From JBBQWZ01 sp038210135 (lineage in GTDB: Bacteria > Acidobacteriota > Terriglobia > Bryobacterales > Bryobacteraceae), in NCBI GenBank assembly GCA_038210135.1, contig JBBQWZ010000001.1:186001-250000 (forward strand): DNA of 64,000 bases. The letters run 5' to 3'. This document shows, in pieces, positions 33,789-42,979 of the stretch. Under the pieces are notes generated by a model. It was not told the DNA's origin. It searched no databases and was given only the letters and a program-made list of their open reading frames with translations. Each line of letters begins with the position of its first letter. The first letter of the stretch is position 1. The position numbers and the translations under genes were made by a program.

Positions 33789-34922
33789 ATGCGTCTTTTG
33801 CTTCCCGTTCTTCTCTTGGCCGTCGCAGCATTTGCCGAACCCGCCGCTTCCACCAGCAACTTCGCCGCCGGTCCCGTAAAAGCGAAATCCTACAGCAAAC
33901 TCGCATTCTCCCCCGACGGAATCCTGTTCGTCGGCGACTCCATCGGCGGCCGGATCTTCGCCCTTGATCTTGGCGACAAGACTCCCTTTACTCCCACCAA
34001 AGCCTTCGAGCTGAAAGACGTCGAAGGGAAAGTTGCCGCCCTCGTCGGAGCCGATGTCCGCGATGTCCTCATCCACGATATGGCCGTGAACCCGATTTCG
34101 AAGAACACCTACATCACCGTCTCTCGCGGCCGCCGCAGCTTCACCATCCAGTGGCAACTTCCGAACGACGTCGCCAACGCCAGTGTCCTCCTGCGAATCA
34201 CCCCCGCCGGAGCCATAGAGGAAGTGAAGCTCGAAAACGTGAAGCATTCCTCCGTCGATCTGACCAACCCCGTCGACAACAGCAAGAAAACGGAATGGAA
34301 GGATGTCAAAGCCCGCGTAGACGCGATCTCCGACATGGCCTTCGCCGACGGAAAGCTCTACGTAGCCGGCCTCTCGAACGAAGAATTCTCGAGCGCCATG
34401 CGAGTCTATCCGTTCCCGTTCGACGGCAAAGGCACCGTCACCACTCTCGAGATCTATCACGGAGCGCATGCCAAATACGAAACCGATTCCCCCATCCGCT
34501 CTTTCCTCCCCTACACCATCAACGGGAAGAAATACATCATCGCCTCGTACCTCTGCACGCCCCTGGTCCTCTTTCCGGTAGACGACCTGAAAGATAAAAC
34601 CCACATCAAAGGCCAAACCATCGCCGAACTCGGCAGTGGAAATTATCCCATCGATATGGTTGCCTTCAAGTCCAACGGCAAAGACGCCATCATGGTCATA
34701 AATACCACTCGCGGTCCGATGAAGATCAACGCCGAAGATCTCGCCAAGCCGCTGCCTTCCATCACAGCCCAAGCCGAGCCCTACACCGGCGTCAAAGCCG
34801 AAAAGCTTCGTGATGGCGGCCTGATGGCGGCGGAAAATTACGGTGACAAGTACCTCCTCACTCTCTCGCGCAATAAGCTGAGCGGCGAATTGCTCATCTC
34901 CACCATGCCATTGGGCCGCTAA
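33789..34922 (+). CDS. Exported beta-propeller-like protein, 377 aa
   Basis: Signal peptide (residues 1-16, ends AAFA). The mature part has propeller-like blades: YSKLAFSPDGILFVGDSIGG, IHDMAVNPISKNTYITVSRG, ISDMAFADGKLYVAGLSNEE and IDMVAFKSNGKDAIMVINTT. It resembles NHL/SMP-30-type propellers but no catalytic residues can be assigned. A good promoter and AAGGAG site support the start. The next gene is separated from it by a repeat element of 153 bp. Confidence 0.75.
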   Translation: MRLLLPVLLLAVAAFAEPAASTSNFAAGPVKAKSYSKLAFSPDGILFVGDSIGGRIFALDLGDKTPFTPTKAFELKDVEGKVAALVGADVRDVLIHDMAVNPISKNTYITVSRGRRSFTIQWQLPNDVANASVLLRITPAGAIEEVKLENVKHSSVDLTNPVDNSKKTEWKDVKARVDAISDMAFADGKLYVAGLSNEEFSSAMRVYPFPFDGKGTVTTLEIYHGAHAKYETDSPIRSFLPYTINGKKYIIASYLCTPLVLFPVDDLKDKTHIKGQTIAELGSGNYPIDMVAFKSNGKDAIMVINTTRGPMKINAEDLAKPLPSITAQAEPYTGVKAEKLRDGGLMAAENYGDKYLLTLSRNKLSGELLISTMPLGR

Positions 34923-34939
34923 ATGTCAGCTGCCGGCCT

Positions 34940-34964
34940 GAACCCTGAGCGTCAGCGATGGGAC
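34940..34964 (+). repeat. Dispersed repeat family A, copy 6
   Basis: Starts GAACCCTGAGCGTCAGCGAT. It is identical to copy 3 over the 25-base core, and is the first module of a composite block running to about 35075. Confidence 0.85.
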
Positions 34965-34985
34965 CCGTACCGAACCGTCGAGGCA

Positions 34986-35023
34986 CGCGCGGCGCGGAAC
35001 GAAGTGCCGCGAAGTAAGCGCGT
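34986..35023 (+). repeat. Family B-like variant
   Basis: Shares the ACGAAGT...GCGAAGTAAG layout of family B but is diverged. It is the second module of the composite block; a family D-like piece (GCCTGTAAGGGCGGGGATCC) closes the block at about 35054-35073. Confidence 0.5.
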
Positions 35024-35075
35024 AACCGCACCCTTCGCCGCCGCCATAACCACGCCTGTAAGGGCGGGGATCCTT

Positions 35076-36182
35076 ATGACCGGCCTCGCCATCCTGACTC
35101 TCGCCCCCCTCCTCGCCGCCGAACCCGAAATCCGCTTCGACGCTCTCAACCAATCCGTCACCGCCACCGGACTCGACCCAACCCTGCTCCGCGCCCTAGT
35201 CACCAAGGACCTCCGTCCTTCCTTTGGAGTTTTCTTAGGCGACGCGCAACTCCCCATCCTTGGCGACTACAAAGTCTCGCAAAGCACCCTGCAATTCAAG
35301 CCGCGCTTTCCCTTTCTCGCCGGACGCGCCCATCGTGTCCAACTCGACCTCCCCGGACTTTACAAGCTCGCCGGACTCGCCGCGCCCGCAAATGTTGCCA
35401 TCCTGAGAACTTCGTTCAGCCCTCCCGAAGCCCCCGCGAAAGCACCCAAAACTGCCGTCACCGGAATCTATCCCACCGCCGAATCTTTGCCCGCCAACAC
35501 CCTCCGCTTCTACATCTACTTCTCCGAACCGATGACCCGCCAGAACATCGCGCGCCATATCCGCCTCGAACAAGCCGACGGAAACCCAGTGAAAGGCGCC
35601 TTCCTTGAAATGGAAAACGGACTCTGGGATCCGGAATCGAAACGCCTCACCGTCTTCCTCCACCCCGGTCGCATCAAACGCGGACTCGCCCTCCACGAAC
35701 GCGAAGGTCCACCTCTCGAACCTGGAATCCGCTATCGCCTCCTCGTCGATCGCGCCGCCGAAGATGAGGACGGCCAGCCCCTGCTCGCGCCCTTCGTGAA
35801 AGAATTCACGGTAAAGCCAGCCGTTCGAACGAAGCTGGAGCCGAGCCAATGGAAGTTAGAAGCTCCTGCGAGCGGCACTCGCGATTCGTTCGCTTTAACG
35901 GTCGACCGCCCTCTGGACGAAGCCTTGTTCGCCCGCGTGGTTCACATAAGAACTGCGGAAGGCGAGAATATTCGAGGACAGGTAAAACTCGATCAAGGCG
36001 AAACACGTTGGCTCTTCACTCCGTATTCCGCCTGGCAGGCGGGCGGGTATTTCCTGATTGCCGAACCCGAGCTCGAAGATCCTGCTGGCAACCGGCTGAC
36101 TCGGCCTTTCGACCAAGAGATTCACGGTGACTCTCACCGCGACGAAATAACCTTCGTCATGCGGCCTTTCAAAATTCGCTAG
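35076..36182 (+). CDS. Exported protein with bacterial Ig-like domains, 368 aa
   Basis: The signal peptide (MTGLAILTLAPLLAA) sets the start at ATG 35076; the frame is open back to 34923 but that part is repeat sequence. The mature protein has beta-sandwich segments with the SbsA/Big-type phrase LRFYIYFSEPMTRQNIARHI near residues 140-160, which marks Ig-like domains of surface proteins. Later halves (FALTVDRPLDEALFARVVHI) look like a second copy. It is expected at the envelope surface; the function is not known. Confidence 0.75.
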   Translation: MTGLAILTLAPLLAAEPEIRFDALNQSVTATGLDPTLLRALVTKDLRPSFGVFLGDAQLPILGDYKVSQSTLQFKPRFPFLAGRAHRVQLDLPGLYKLAGLAAPANVAILRTSFSPPEAPAKAPKTAVTGIYPTAESLPANTLRFYIYFSEPMTRQNIARHIRLEQADGNPVKGAFLEMENGLWDPESKRLTVFLHPGRIKRGLALHEREGPPLEPGIRYRLLVDRAAEDEDGQPLLAPFVKEFTVKPAVRTKLEPSQWKLEAPASGTRDSFALTVDRPLDEALFARVVHIRTAEGENIRGQVKLDQGETRWLFTPYSAWQAGGYFLIAEPELEDPAGNRLTRPFDQEIHGDSHRDEITFVMRPFKIR

Positions 36183-36277
36183 CGCCTGCTCTTCGAGGCT
36201 GGCGATGGGTAAATACCGTCACCATCCTTTGAACAACCCGGCGGAACAACTCCGCTACGATGTACCGAGGACCCCAC

Positions 36278-37552
36278 GTGAAGCGCATCTTCGGCCACCT
36301 CTACGTCCAAGTGCTTACCGCCATCGCTCTAGGCGTCGCACTCGGCTACCTCTATCCCGCCGCCGGAGAATCGATGAAGCCCCTCGGCGATGCCTTCATC
36401 AAGCTGATCAAGATGATCATCGCGCCGATCATCTTCTGCACCGTCGTCGCCGGAATCGCCGGCATGGAAGACATGAAGAAGGTCGGCCGCGTCGGCGCGA
36501 AGGCCCTCCTCTACTTTGAAGTCGTTACCACTTTCGCCCTCTTCATCGGCATGGTCGTCGTCAACGTCGCGAAACCCGGCGTAGGCATGAACGCCAATGT
36601 AGCGACCCTCGACACCAAGGAGCTCTCCAAATACACGACTGCCGCGAAGTCGCAAAACACCACCGACTTCCTGCTCCATGTCATCCCCGACACCATCGTG
36701 GACGCCTTCGCGAAAGGCGAAATCCTCCAGGTCCTTCTCGTCGCCCTGCTCTTCGGCTTCGCCCTCTCCCGCATGGGCGAACGCGGACGCCCCGTCACCG
36801 AATTGATCGATCGCATCGCGCACGTCTTGTTTGGAATCGTGAACATCGTCATGCGCCTTGCTCCAATCGGCGCCTTCGGAGCCATGGCCTACACCATCGG
36901 CAAGTACGGACTCGCCTCGCTCATCCCGCTCGCGAAACTCATGGGTAGCTTCTACGCCACCTGCCTGTTGTTCGTCTTCATCGTCCTCGGAGCCATCGCG
37001 AAGTGGACCGGCTTCTCCATCTTCCGCTTCGTCCACTACATCCGCGAAGAGCTTTTGATCGTCCTCGGAACATCGTCCTCCGAATCCGTTCTTCCCCGCA
37101 TGATGGCCAAGATGGAAAGCCTCGGCTGCTCCAAGCCCGTCGTCGGCCTGGTGATTCCCGCCGGCTACTCCTTCAACCTCGACGGAACCTCGATCTACCT
37201 GACGATGGCCGCCATTTTCGTCGCCCAAGCCACCAACACGCCTCTCAACCTCACCCAGCAATTGACCATCCTCGGCGTCCTGCTCCTCACGTCCAAAGGA
37301 GCCTCCGGAGTCACCGGCAGCGGCTTCATCACCCTGGCCGCTACCCTCTCCGCCATCCCGACAATCCCGGTAGCCGGCCTCGCCCTGATTCTAGGTGTCG
37401 ATCGTTTTATGTCCGAAGCAAGAGCCCTGACCAACCTGATCGGCAACGGAGTCGCCACCGTCGTCATGTCCAAATGGGAAGGCGAATTAGATGAGGAAGT
37501 TCTCCACGCGAGACTAGGAAGCCACCCGTCCGAAGCGCCACGCAAAGAGTAA
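36278..37552 (+). CDS. dctA: C4-dicarboxylate:cation symporter DctA, 424 aa
   Basis: Aerobic uptake of succinate, fumarate and malate by Na+ or H+ symport. Very close to E. coli DctA along its length: MKPLGDAFIKLIKMIIAPII, LLYFEVVTTFALFIGMVVVN, RLAPIGAFGAMAYTIGKYG, the serine-rich hairpin IVLGTSSSESVLPRMM, GYSFNLDGTSIYLTMA and ASGVTGSGFITLAATLSAIP. I chose GTG 36278 (VKRIFGHLY), aligned with the E. coli start and preceded by CGAGGA; ATG 36260 would add six residues. No DcuS/DcuR-type pair is adjacent. Confidence 0.95.
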   Translation: MKRIFGHLYVQVLTAIALGVALGYLYPAAGESMKPLGDAFIKLIKMIIAPIIFCTVVAGIAGMEDMKKVGRVGAKALLYFEVVTTFALFIGMVVVNVAKPGVGMNANVATLDTKELSKYTTAAKSQNTTDFLLHVIPDTIVDAFAKGEILQVLLVALLFGFALSRMGERGRPVTELIDRIAHVLFGIVNIVMRLAPIGAFGAMAYTIGKYGLASLIPLAKLMGSFYATCLLFVFIVLGAIAKWTGFSIFRFVHYIREELLIVLGTSSSESVLPRMMAKMESLGCSKPVVGLVIPAGYSFNLDGTSIYLTMAAIFVAQATNTPLNLTQQLTILGVLLLTSKGASGVTGSGFITLAATLSAIPTIPVAGLALILGVDRFMSEARALTNLIGNGVATVVMSKWEGELDEEVLHARLGSHPSEAPRKE

Positions 37553-37730
37553 TTGATAAACCCGTCGAGGGGTCCTCATCGAATCCCACCTAACATGCCC
37601 CGACTTCCTCAATGCCTTACGACCTGGTTTCTGGAGATTGCTACGAAGGAGCATGGCGGAAGCGGAAAACTAACAACCAAGCACTTACGCCACAGAAGCG
37701 CCCAACAAATCCGCCATAGAATAGAGACAA

Positions 37731-38636
37731 GTGCTCGTAAGTATTGAACCCACGTTGCCGCGCCCGGCTTGGCTCAAGGCCCCCGCCCCCGCCGGCGACA
37801 ATTACCGCGATCTCAAAAGCCTCGTCGAACGCCTCCGCCTCCACACCGTCTGCGAAAGCGCCGGATGCCCCAACATCGGCGACTGCTGGAATCGCCGGAC
37901 CGCCACTTTCATGATCCTTGGCAACATGTGTACCCGCCGTTGCGGGTTCTGTGCCGTTCAAAAAGGACCGCCCCTCGCCGTCGATTACGACGAACCCCGC
38001 CGCGTCGCCGAAGCCTGCGAAGCCCTCGGACTCCGGTTCGCCGTCATCACCAGCGTCAATCGCGACGACCGCAAAGACGGTGGCGCCGAACTCTTTGCGC
38101 TCACCATTCAAGCCATCCGCGAACGCGTTCCCGGCTGCGGCGTCGAAGTCCTCGTGCCGGATTTTCAAGGCGTCCACGAAGCCATGGACGTGGTCATCGC
38201 AGCTGGCCCCGACGTCCTGAATCACAACATGGAAACCGTTCCGCGCCTCTACAAACAGGTCCGTATGGGAGCCCGCTACGAACGCTCCCTCGACATGCTG
38301 CGATACGCGAAAACCGCCAATTCCGCCATTCCTACAAAGTCTGGCCTGATGATGGGCCTCGGCGAAACCAACCAGGAAGTCGTCGAAGTCATGCGCGACC
38401 TTCGCGCCCACGGCGTCAACGTCTTCACTCTCGGCCAATACCTCCGCCCATCGGCGCAGCATCTGCCGATCCTCCGCTACGTCCCCACCGAAGAATTCGC
38501 CGACCTCAAAAGCATCGGCTACGATCTCGGTTTCACCCACGTAGAATCCGGACCGCTCGTCCGCTCCTCTTTCCACGCCTCCGACGCGGTAGCGTCGCCA
38601 GTTCAAGCCGCCGAAAAGGCGGCATCTCAAAAATGA
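37731..38636 (+). CDS. lipA: Lipoyl synthase, 301 aa
   Basis: Radical-SAM enzyme inserting two sulfurs into protein-bound octanoyl groups of 2-oxoacid dehydrogenases. Both [4Fe-4S] motifs are intact: CESAGCPNIGDC (auxiliary cluster, about residues 41-52) and CTRRCGFC (SAM cluster, about 67-74). The C-terminal RSSFHA serine motif is present near residue 281. The start is GTG. lipB is not adjacent. Its stop overlaps the MBL-fold gene (ATGA), so the two are co-translated. Confidence 0.96.
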   Translation: MLVSIEPTLPRPAWLKAPAPAGDNYRDLKSLVERLRLHTVCESAGCPNIGDCWNRRTATFMILGNMCTRRCGFCAVQKGPPLAVDYDEPRRVAEACEALGLRFAVITSVNRDDRKDGGAELFALTIQAIRERVPGCGVEVLVPDFQGVHEAMDVVIAAGPDVLNHNMETVPRLYKQVRMGARYERSLDMLRYAKTANSAIPTKSGLMMGLGETNQEVVEVMRDLRAHGVNVFTLGQYLRPSAQHLPILRYVPTEEFADLKSIGYDLGFTHVESGPLVRSSFHASDAVASPVQAAEKAASQK

Positions 38637-39601
38637 TGCGGCCCGTTGCCCCCGGCGTCCACGCCATCACTCTGCCCCTGCCCTGGGAACTCCAGGACGT
38701 CAACGTCCACGTCGTCCAGCTCGACGACGGCTACATGCTCATCGATTCGGGAATCGGCACCAAAGCCTGTTTCGCCGCCCTCGAAGAAAGTCTCCAACAG
38801 GGCGGAATCGCGTGGTCCGATATCAAAACCCTGTGCCTCACGCACATGCACCCCGATCACGTCGGCCTTGCATCCAAAATTCTGGAAATCACTGGCGCCC
38901 GACTGATCATGCATCGCAAGGAAGCCGCCTACCTCGCCGAAGTCGCCAACGGCAGTCAGCATGCCCCCTGGCTTGGCCGCGCGTTCTCGAGCGCCGGAAC
39001 GCCCGACGCCCTGCAGACCAGCGTCCACGAGTCCTTTGAACAGATGCGGCGAAATTTTCGCGAACTCGATCCTGCCCTCATGCTCGAAGGCGGCGAAACC
39101 ATCGACACCGCCGACGGACCCCTCGAAATCGTCTGGACCCCCGGTCATTCACCCGGCCACATCTGCCTCTATTCGCCAACCCACAAGTTCCTGATCTCGG
39201 GCGACCACATGCTCGAAAACATTACCCCGAATATTTCCTGGGTTCCCGAAAAAGACACCCTCGGCGATTATCTGAACTCGCTCGAAATGCTGGTGCCGTT
39301 CGATATCGGAGCCGTACTGCCGTCCCATGGCAAACCCTTTGAGGGACACGCCCGCTGGATCCGCGCCACCCAGGATCACCACGAAGAACGCTGCGGAGAA
39401 ATTCTCACTCTCACTCGCGAATCTCCGCAAACCGCCCACGCGCTCGTCGAAACCATGTGGAAGAAACGCCTCTCGCCGTTCCACTACCACTTCGCCGTTC
39501 TCGAAATCCTAGCCCACTTGGAATACCTTCTGAGGGCCGGCCGCATCACCACTCCTTCCTACACCTCGACACCGATGTTATGGGCGCCCTCCATCGCGTA
39601 G
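38633..39601 (+). CDS. MBL-fold metallo-hydrolase, 322 aa
   Basis: Dinuclear-metal hydrolase with THMHPDHVG (HxHxDH motif, near residues 68-76), GHSPGHICLY (third His), SGDHML (bridging Asp) and LPSHGKPF (last His). The C-terminal 90 residues are a helical extension typical of RNase Z/hydroxyacylglutathione-like relatives. It starts at ATG 38633 inside the lipA stop. The substrate is unknown; a thioester or lactone would suit the lipA context but this is a guess. Confidence 0.87.
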   Translation: MMRPVAPGVHAITLPLPWELQDVNVHVVQLDDGYMLIDSGIGTKACFAALEESLQQGGIAWSDIKTLCLTHMHPDHVGLASKILEITGARLIMHRKEAAYLAEVANGSQHAPWLGRAFSSAGTPDALQTSVHESFEQMRRNFRELDPALMLEGGETIDTADGPLEIVWTPGHSPGHICLYSPTHKFLISGDHMLENITPNISWVPEKDTLGDYLNSLEMLVPFDIGAVLPSHGKPFEGHARWIRATQDHHEERCGEILTLTRESPQTAHALVETMWKKRLSPFHYHFAVLEILAHLEYLLRAGRITTPSYTSTPMLWAPSIA

Positions 39602-39698
39602 AATTCTTCTGGCTGCCGCGCTAAAGTCGCTGACGTCAATCTCAAACTCGACTGAACTTTCGCTCCACAACCGGCGTATTCTTATTTCGGAGCCAGTC

Positions 39699-39899
39699 AT
39701 GTTGACCTTCCTGATGTGGTGCATTCTCTTCGTAGTTTGCTGGCCGCTCGCGATCATCGCGCTGGTGGCATACCCGATCGTCTGGTTGCTTTTGCTGCCC
39801 TTCCGCATCCTCGGGGTCGCCGTGGACGGGGTCCTCAAACTCATCTGGGGAATCCTGACCCTGCCGCTCGCCATCGGACGCCGCCTCAGCCGCGTCTAA
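39699..39899 (+). CDS. Small membrane protein, 66 aa
   Basis: Two hydrophobic segments (LMWCILFVVCWPLAIIALVA and VWLLLLPFRILGVAVDGVLK) and a basic tail (IGRRLSRV). GGAG lies upstream of ATG 39699. No family is recognised. It stands between the MBL gene and the epoxide-hydrolase gene. Confidence 0.6.
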   Translation: MLTFLMWCILFVVCWPLAIIALVAYPIVWLLLLPFRILGVAVDGVLKLIWGILTLPLAIGRRLSRV

Positions 39900-39946
39900 C
39901 TTCGCACCGCGCGTACACTAGAAGACTCGGTACCGAGGAGTCAACT

Positions 39947-41011
39947 ATGTCCAAATCCCGCGGCGGATTCGCCGTGTGCGCTGCTATGCTCACGGTCATG
40001 CTTCCAGCCTCCGCTGAAACCGGCGAGCTCAAACACCGTTTCGTCCAGGCCAACGGAATCAAGATGCATATCGCCGAACAGGGCGAAGGGCCGCTCGTCG
40101 TCCTGGTCCACGGCTTTCCGGAACTCTGGTACAGCTGGCGGCATATCATCCCCGCCATCGCCGCCGCCGGATACCACGTCGTTGCTCCCGACATGCGTGG
40201 CTACGGCCAAACCGACGCTCCGCCGCGCGTCGAAGACTACACTCAATTCCAATTCGTAGGCGACATCGTCGGACTCGTCAAAGCCCTTGGCTACGATCAG
40301 GCCGTCATTGCCGGACATGACTGGGGCTCGCCCGTCGCGTCGAACGCCGCCGTCCTCCGACCCGATATATTCCGCGCCGTAGTTCTGCTCAGCGTGCCGT
40401 ACGGAGCCCGGGCCGAAAGCGGTATCAAGCCGACCGAAGGCATGAAGCGCATGCCGCCCGGTATGCAGTTTTACCAAACGTACTTTCAACAGCCAGGCGT
40501 CGCCGAAAAGGAATTGGAAGCCGATCCCAAGCGCACCATGCGCATGCTGCTCTACTCCGGTTCCGGCTCTATTCCCAAAGAACACAAACTACCGTTCATC
40601 TTTGGCGTCAATCAGAAAATCCTCGAAGGCACTAAGGATCCAGGCCTCTTGCCGAAATGGCTGAAACCAGAAGAGCTGGACTATTACGCAAAGGAATACG
40701 CCCGGACCGGCTTCCGTGGCGGTCTCAACTGGTATCGAAATCAGGATTTCTACTGGGAGAACACGCGCTTCTTAGTCGGCCGTAAAATGCTCCAGCCCAC
40801 TCTCTTCATGGGCGGAACCGACGATCTTGTCTACGAATTTGCCCGCGCCGGCATCGATAATCTGGAGAAAAGCGTCCCCAATCTCTGGCGCAAAATCCTG
40901 CTCCCCGGCGTCGGCCATTGGACTGAGCAGGAAGCCCCCGAAGAAGTTAAAAAGAACTTCCTAGAGTTCCTCCAGCACGTAGAAAAAGTAGCCCCGCGCA
41001 CCGGCAAATAA
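39947..41011 (+). CDS. Exported alpha/beta hydrolase, epoxide hydrolase-like, 354 aa
   Basis: The signal peptide ends near residue 24 (PASAE). The oxyanion motif HGFPELWYSW, nucleophile Asp in AGHDWGSPVA (near residue 125), acid candidate in MGGTDDLV and base His in GVGHWTEQEAP together match soluble epoxide hydrolases and haloalkane dehalogenases. GAGGAG precedes ATG 39947, which decides the start over upstream in-frame codons. The presence of a signal peptide is unusual for the family and points to a periplasmic enzyme. Confidence 0.87.
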   Translation: MSKSRGGFAVCAAMLTVMLPASAETGELKHRFVQANGIKMHIAEQGEGPLVVLVHGFPELWYSWRHIIPAIAAAGYHVVAPDMRGYGQTDAPPRVEDYTQFQFVGDIVGLVKALGYDQAVIAGHDWGSPVASNAAVLRPDIFRAVVLLSVPYGARAESGIKPTEGMKRMPPGMQFYQTYFQQPGVAEKELEADPKRTMRMLLYSGSGSIPKEHKLPFIFGVNQKILEGTKDPGLLPKWLKPEELDYYAKEYARTGFRGGLNWYRNQDFYWENTRFLVGRKMLQPTLFMGGTDDLVYEFARAGIDNLEKSVPNLWRKILLPGVGHWTEQEAPEEVKKNFLEFLQHVEKVAPRTGK

Positions 41012-41050
41012 CCCTCGCCTGATCAAGCCAGGCATCGCTCAGTGTGGTTT

Positions 41051-41075
41051 GAACCCGGAGCGTAAGCGACGGGAC
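41051..41075 (+). repeat. Dispersed repeat family A, copy 7
   Basis: Identical over 25 bases to copy 1 at 5507. A truncated relative follows at 41093-41112 (GGTAAGCGAGGGGAC). Confidence 0.85.
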
Positions 41076-41125
41076 CACGGCTCCTAATAACTACGCCGGT
41101 AAGCGAGGGGACCTAAAGCAGCACC

Positions 41126-41150
41126 GAACCGCGACCGTAAGGGAGCGGAC
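41126..41150 (+). repeat. Dispersed repeat family C, copy 2
   Basis: Starts GAACCGCGACCGTAAGGGAG; identical to 50468-50492. Confidence 0.85.
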
Positions 41151-41169
41151 TCCCGCCAATCGCGGGCTT

Positions 41170-41194
41170 GAACCCCGAGCGTAAGCGAGGGAAC
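41170..41194 (+). repeat. Dispersed repeat family A, copy 8
   Basis: Starts GAACCCCGAGCGTAAGCGAG. It is the last module of a composite block filling the gap between two convergent genes (41012-41201). Confidence 0.75.
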
Positions 41195-41201
41195 CTGCCC
41201 C

Positions 41202-42911
41202 CTATAAATCCCCCGCATCCTCGGGAGCACCCTTCGCCGACTGCAACAAACCCAGATGCGACAACACCCGCCGGACCTTCTTCGGCGACACCTTCAACTT
41301 CTCCGCCACCCGCGACACCTTGCGATCTTCCAACTCCCAAACCTTCGGAATCAGAAACTCCGCAAACTCCTCTTCCAACTCCTGGAACGTCTTGTCGCCC
41401 GTCACCCCATGCGACCATTCGCGCAGCTTCGCATCGACTGACCCTGCTCCCCACACGCGATTGCGCAAAGCCTGCAAATCGTCCCAGATGTAGTCGTGCC
41501 CATCCGGCTTGATCATTTGCGCTGCACGATCGTGATACTGGCGTGCCAGATCCGTCTCGTCGAAAAATTCATTCGAAACCGTCAACCCGAACCAGATTCG
41601 CGCGCGCGCCTGCAGCCGGATATTCTCCGTCTGCTCCGCCAGCGCAATCGCTTCCAGCGCGCATTGCCGGGCCTGACGCGCATGCCGCGCCGGATCCTCA
41701 GTGTCCTCGATGCCCTCTTCGACGCGCGCATTTTCGATCTGACACCGCAGGATCCGCCCGCGCGCCGTCAGAATCAGATCCTGCTTCGCCTCGCCCAACC
41801 GCTGCGCCTCGAGCGCCTCCACTTCGGCCCGGTCTAACTCGCCCGAGTCCAAATAAATTGCGCCGCGAATCGAATGCACATTCCCTTCGCCGCGAAAATA
41901 GTGAAACTTGTTGTAGATCGCCTGCGCCTCGGCCAGATGCCGCAGCGCCGCTTCCCGCACCTCGTCGAGGCGCGCGAAATCCGCCGCCTTGCGTCCGCCA
42001 TTCAACGGCCCGGCGCCCTCGGCAGCAGGCACCTTGCCTCGAGCTCGCCGAGCCGCATCCCGGTCGATCTTGCGGCGCAATTCGAGAGCGCTCAATCTCT
42101 CGACGAATGCCATATTCGCCAGCGATCGCGCCAGATTCCGATGCTGAGAGTGATGTTTACCGTACTCCTGAACCGCCCTCGCCCCATGCGCGATTGCCTG
42201 ATCGTACTTGCCGTCCCGCCGCGCGATTCGCCCATACGCCGAATGAATGTTGCCCAGGCTGATGTAATCGTCCGTCGTCGAAAGCGCCGCTTCCGCTTCT
42301 TTCAGAATCCGCACCGCGTCCGACGAGCGGCCCTTCTGAAACAGCAGCCAGCTCTCCATCACCTGCATGATCGCCACCATGCGAGGGAACCCCAGATCGC
42401 GCGCAATTTCGATCGCCCGCTGGCACGCTTGCGTCGCTTCGTCGTAGCGTCCGCTCTTGCGGAAACAACGCCCCGTCCAGAAATGCGTAATCGCGATCAT
42501 CGACTGATCGTCGATATCAGCCGCGACGGAAAGTACAAATTCAAAATGCCGGACCGCCGCCTGCACCCGCTCGTCGTACATCTCGACCAGGCCTTCGGCC
42601 ATCCGCAGATGCACATAGTCGCGCAGGCCAAGCGCCGAACGTTCGCTGGCCGGAAACTTCTCGAGCAACGCGCTGACTTGCTGATGCGTTCCGAACCCGA
42701 CGTCCACCCACTGCGCCAGCAATCCCACCAGCGCCGCCGCATTGGCCTGCCGCGGATCTAAACTCTCCACTAGCCCGTGGCATTCTTCGAGCGTGCGAAT
42801 GCCGTTCGAAATCCGCCTCGAGACCAGGTCGTCCCGCAGGCCCGCAAGGAATTGACTGGTTACGTCCACGTGATTGAAAGGTAACTCATCCGCGTAAAGC
42901 GCAGCCGACAT
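41202..42911 (-). CDS. TPR protein with C-terminal helix-turn-helix, 569 aa
   Basis: A cytoplasmic protein made of about ten helical TPR-like repeats (residues 60-440: YDEATQACQRAIEIARDLGF; YDQAIAHGARAVQEYGKHHS; LDRAEVEALEAQRLGEAKQD). The C-terminal 70 residues have a Fis/NtrC-like helix-turn-helix: FAEFLIPKVWELEDRKVSRV then AEKLKVSPKKVRRVLSHLGL. TPR-HTH proteins are often regulators or signal integrators. No receiver or kinase domain is visible. The ligand and target are unknown. Confidence 0.75.
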   Translation of the reverse strand: MSAALYADELPFNHVDVTSQFLAGLRDDLVSRRISNGIRTLEECHGLVESLDPRQANAAALVGLLAQWVDVGFGTHQQVSALLEKFPASERSALGLRDYVHLRMAEGLVEMYDERVQAAVRHFEFVLSVAADIDDQSMIAITHFWTGRCFRKSGRYDEATQACQRAIEIARDLGFPRMVAIMQVMESWLLFQKGRSSDAVRILKEAEAALSTTDDYISLGNIHSAYGRIARRDGKYDQAIAHGARAVQEYGKHHSQHRNLARSLANMAFVERLSALELRRKIDRDAARRARGKVPAAEGAGPLNGGRKAADFARLDEVREAALRHLAEAQAIYNKFHYFRGEGNVHSIRGAIYLDSGELDRAEVEALEAQRLGEAKQDLILTARGRILRCQIENARVEEGIEDTEDPARHARQARQCALEAIALAEQTENIRLQARARIWFGLTVSNEFFDETDLARQYHDRAAQMIKPDGHDYIWDDLQALRNRVWGAGSVDAKLREWSHGVTGDKTFQELEEEFAEFLIPKVWELEDRKVSRVAEKLKVSPKKVRRVLSHLGLLQSAKGAPEDAGDL

Positions 42912-42938
42912 CCTACCCGCGCAGCGCCCCCACGCTTT

Positions 42939-42963
42939 GAACCCGGAGCGTCAGCGGCGGGAC
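42939..42963 (+). repeat. Dispersed repeat family A, copy 9
   Basis: Starts GAACCCGGAGCGTCAGCGGC. It lies between the TPR-HTH start and the aceB stop. Confidence 0.75.
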
Positions 42964-42979
42964 TGGTCCACCAACAAGA

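Noticed and set aside
33723..34772. 349-codon open frame on the minus strand
   Set aside because: Antisense of the exported propeller protein; Gly/Asp-rich with no start signals.
37769..38632. Extension of the MBL-hydrolase frame through lipA
   Set aside because: Arg/Pro/His-rich out-of-frame translation of lipA; the true start is ATG 38633 overlapping the lipA stop.
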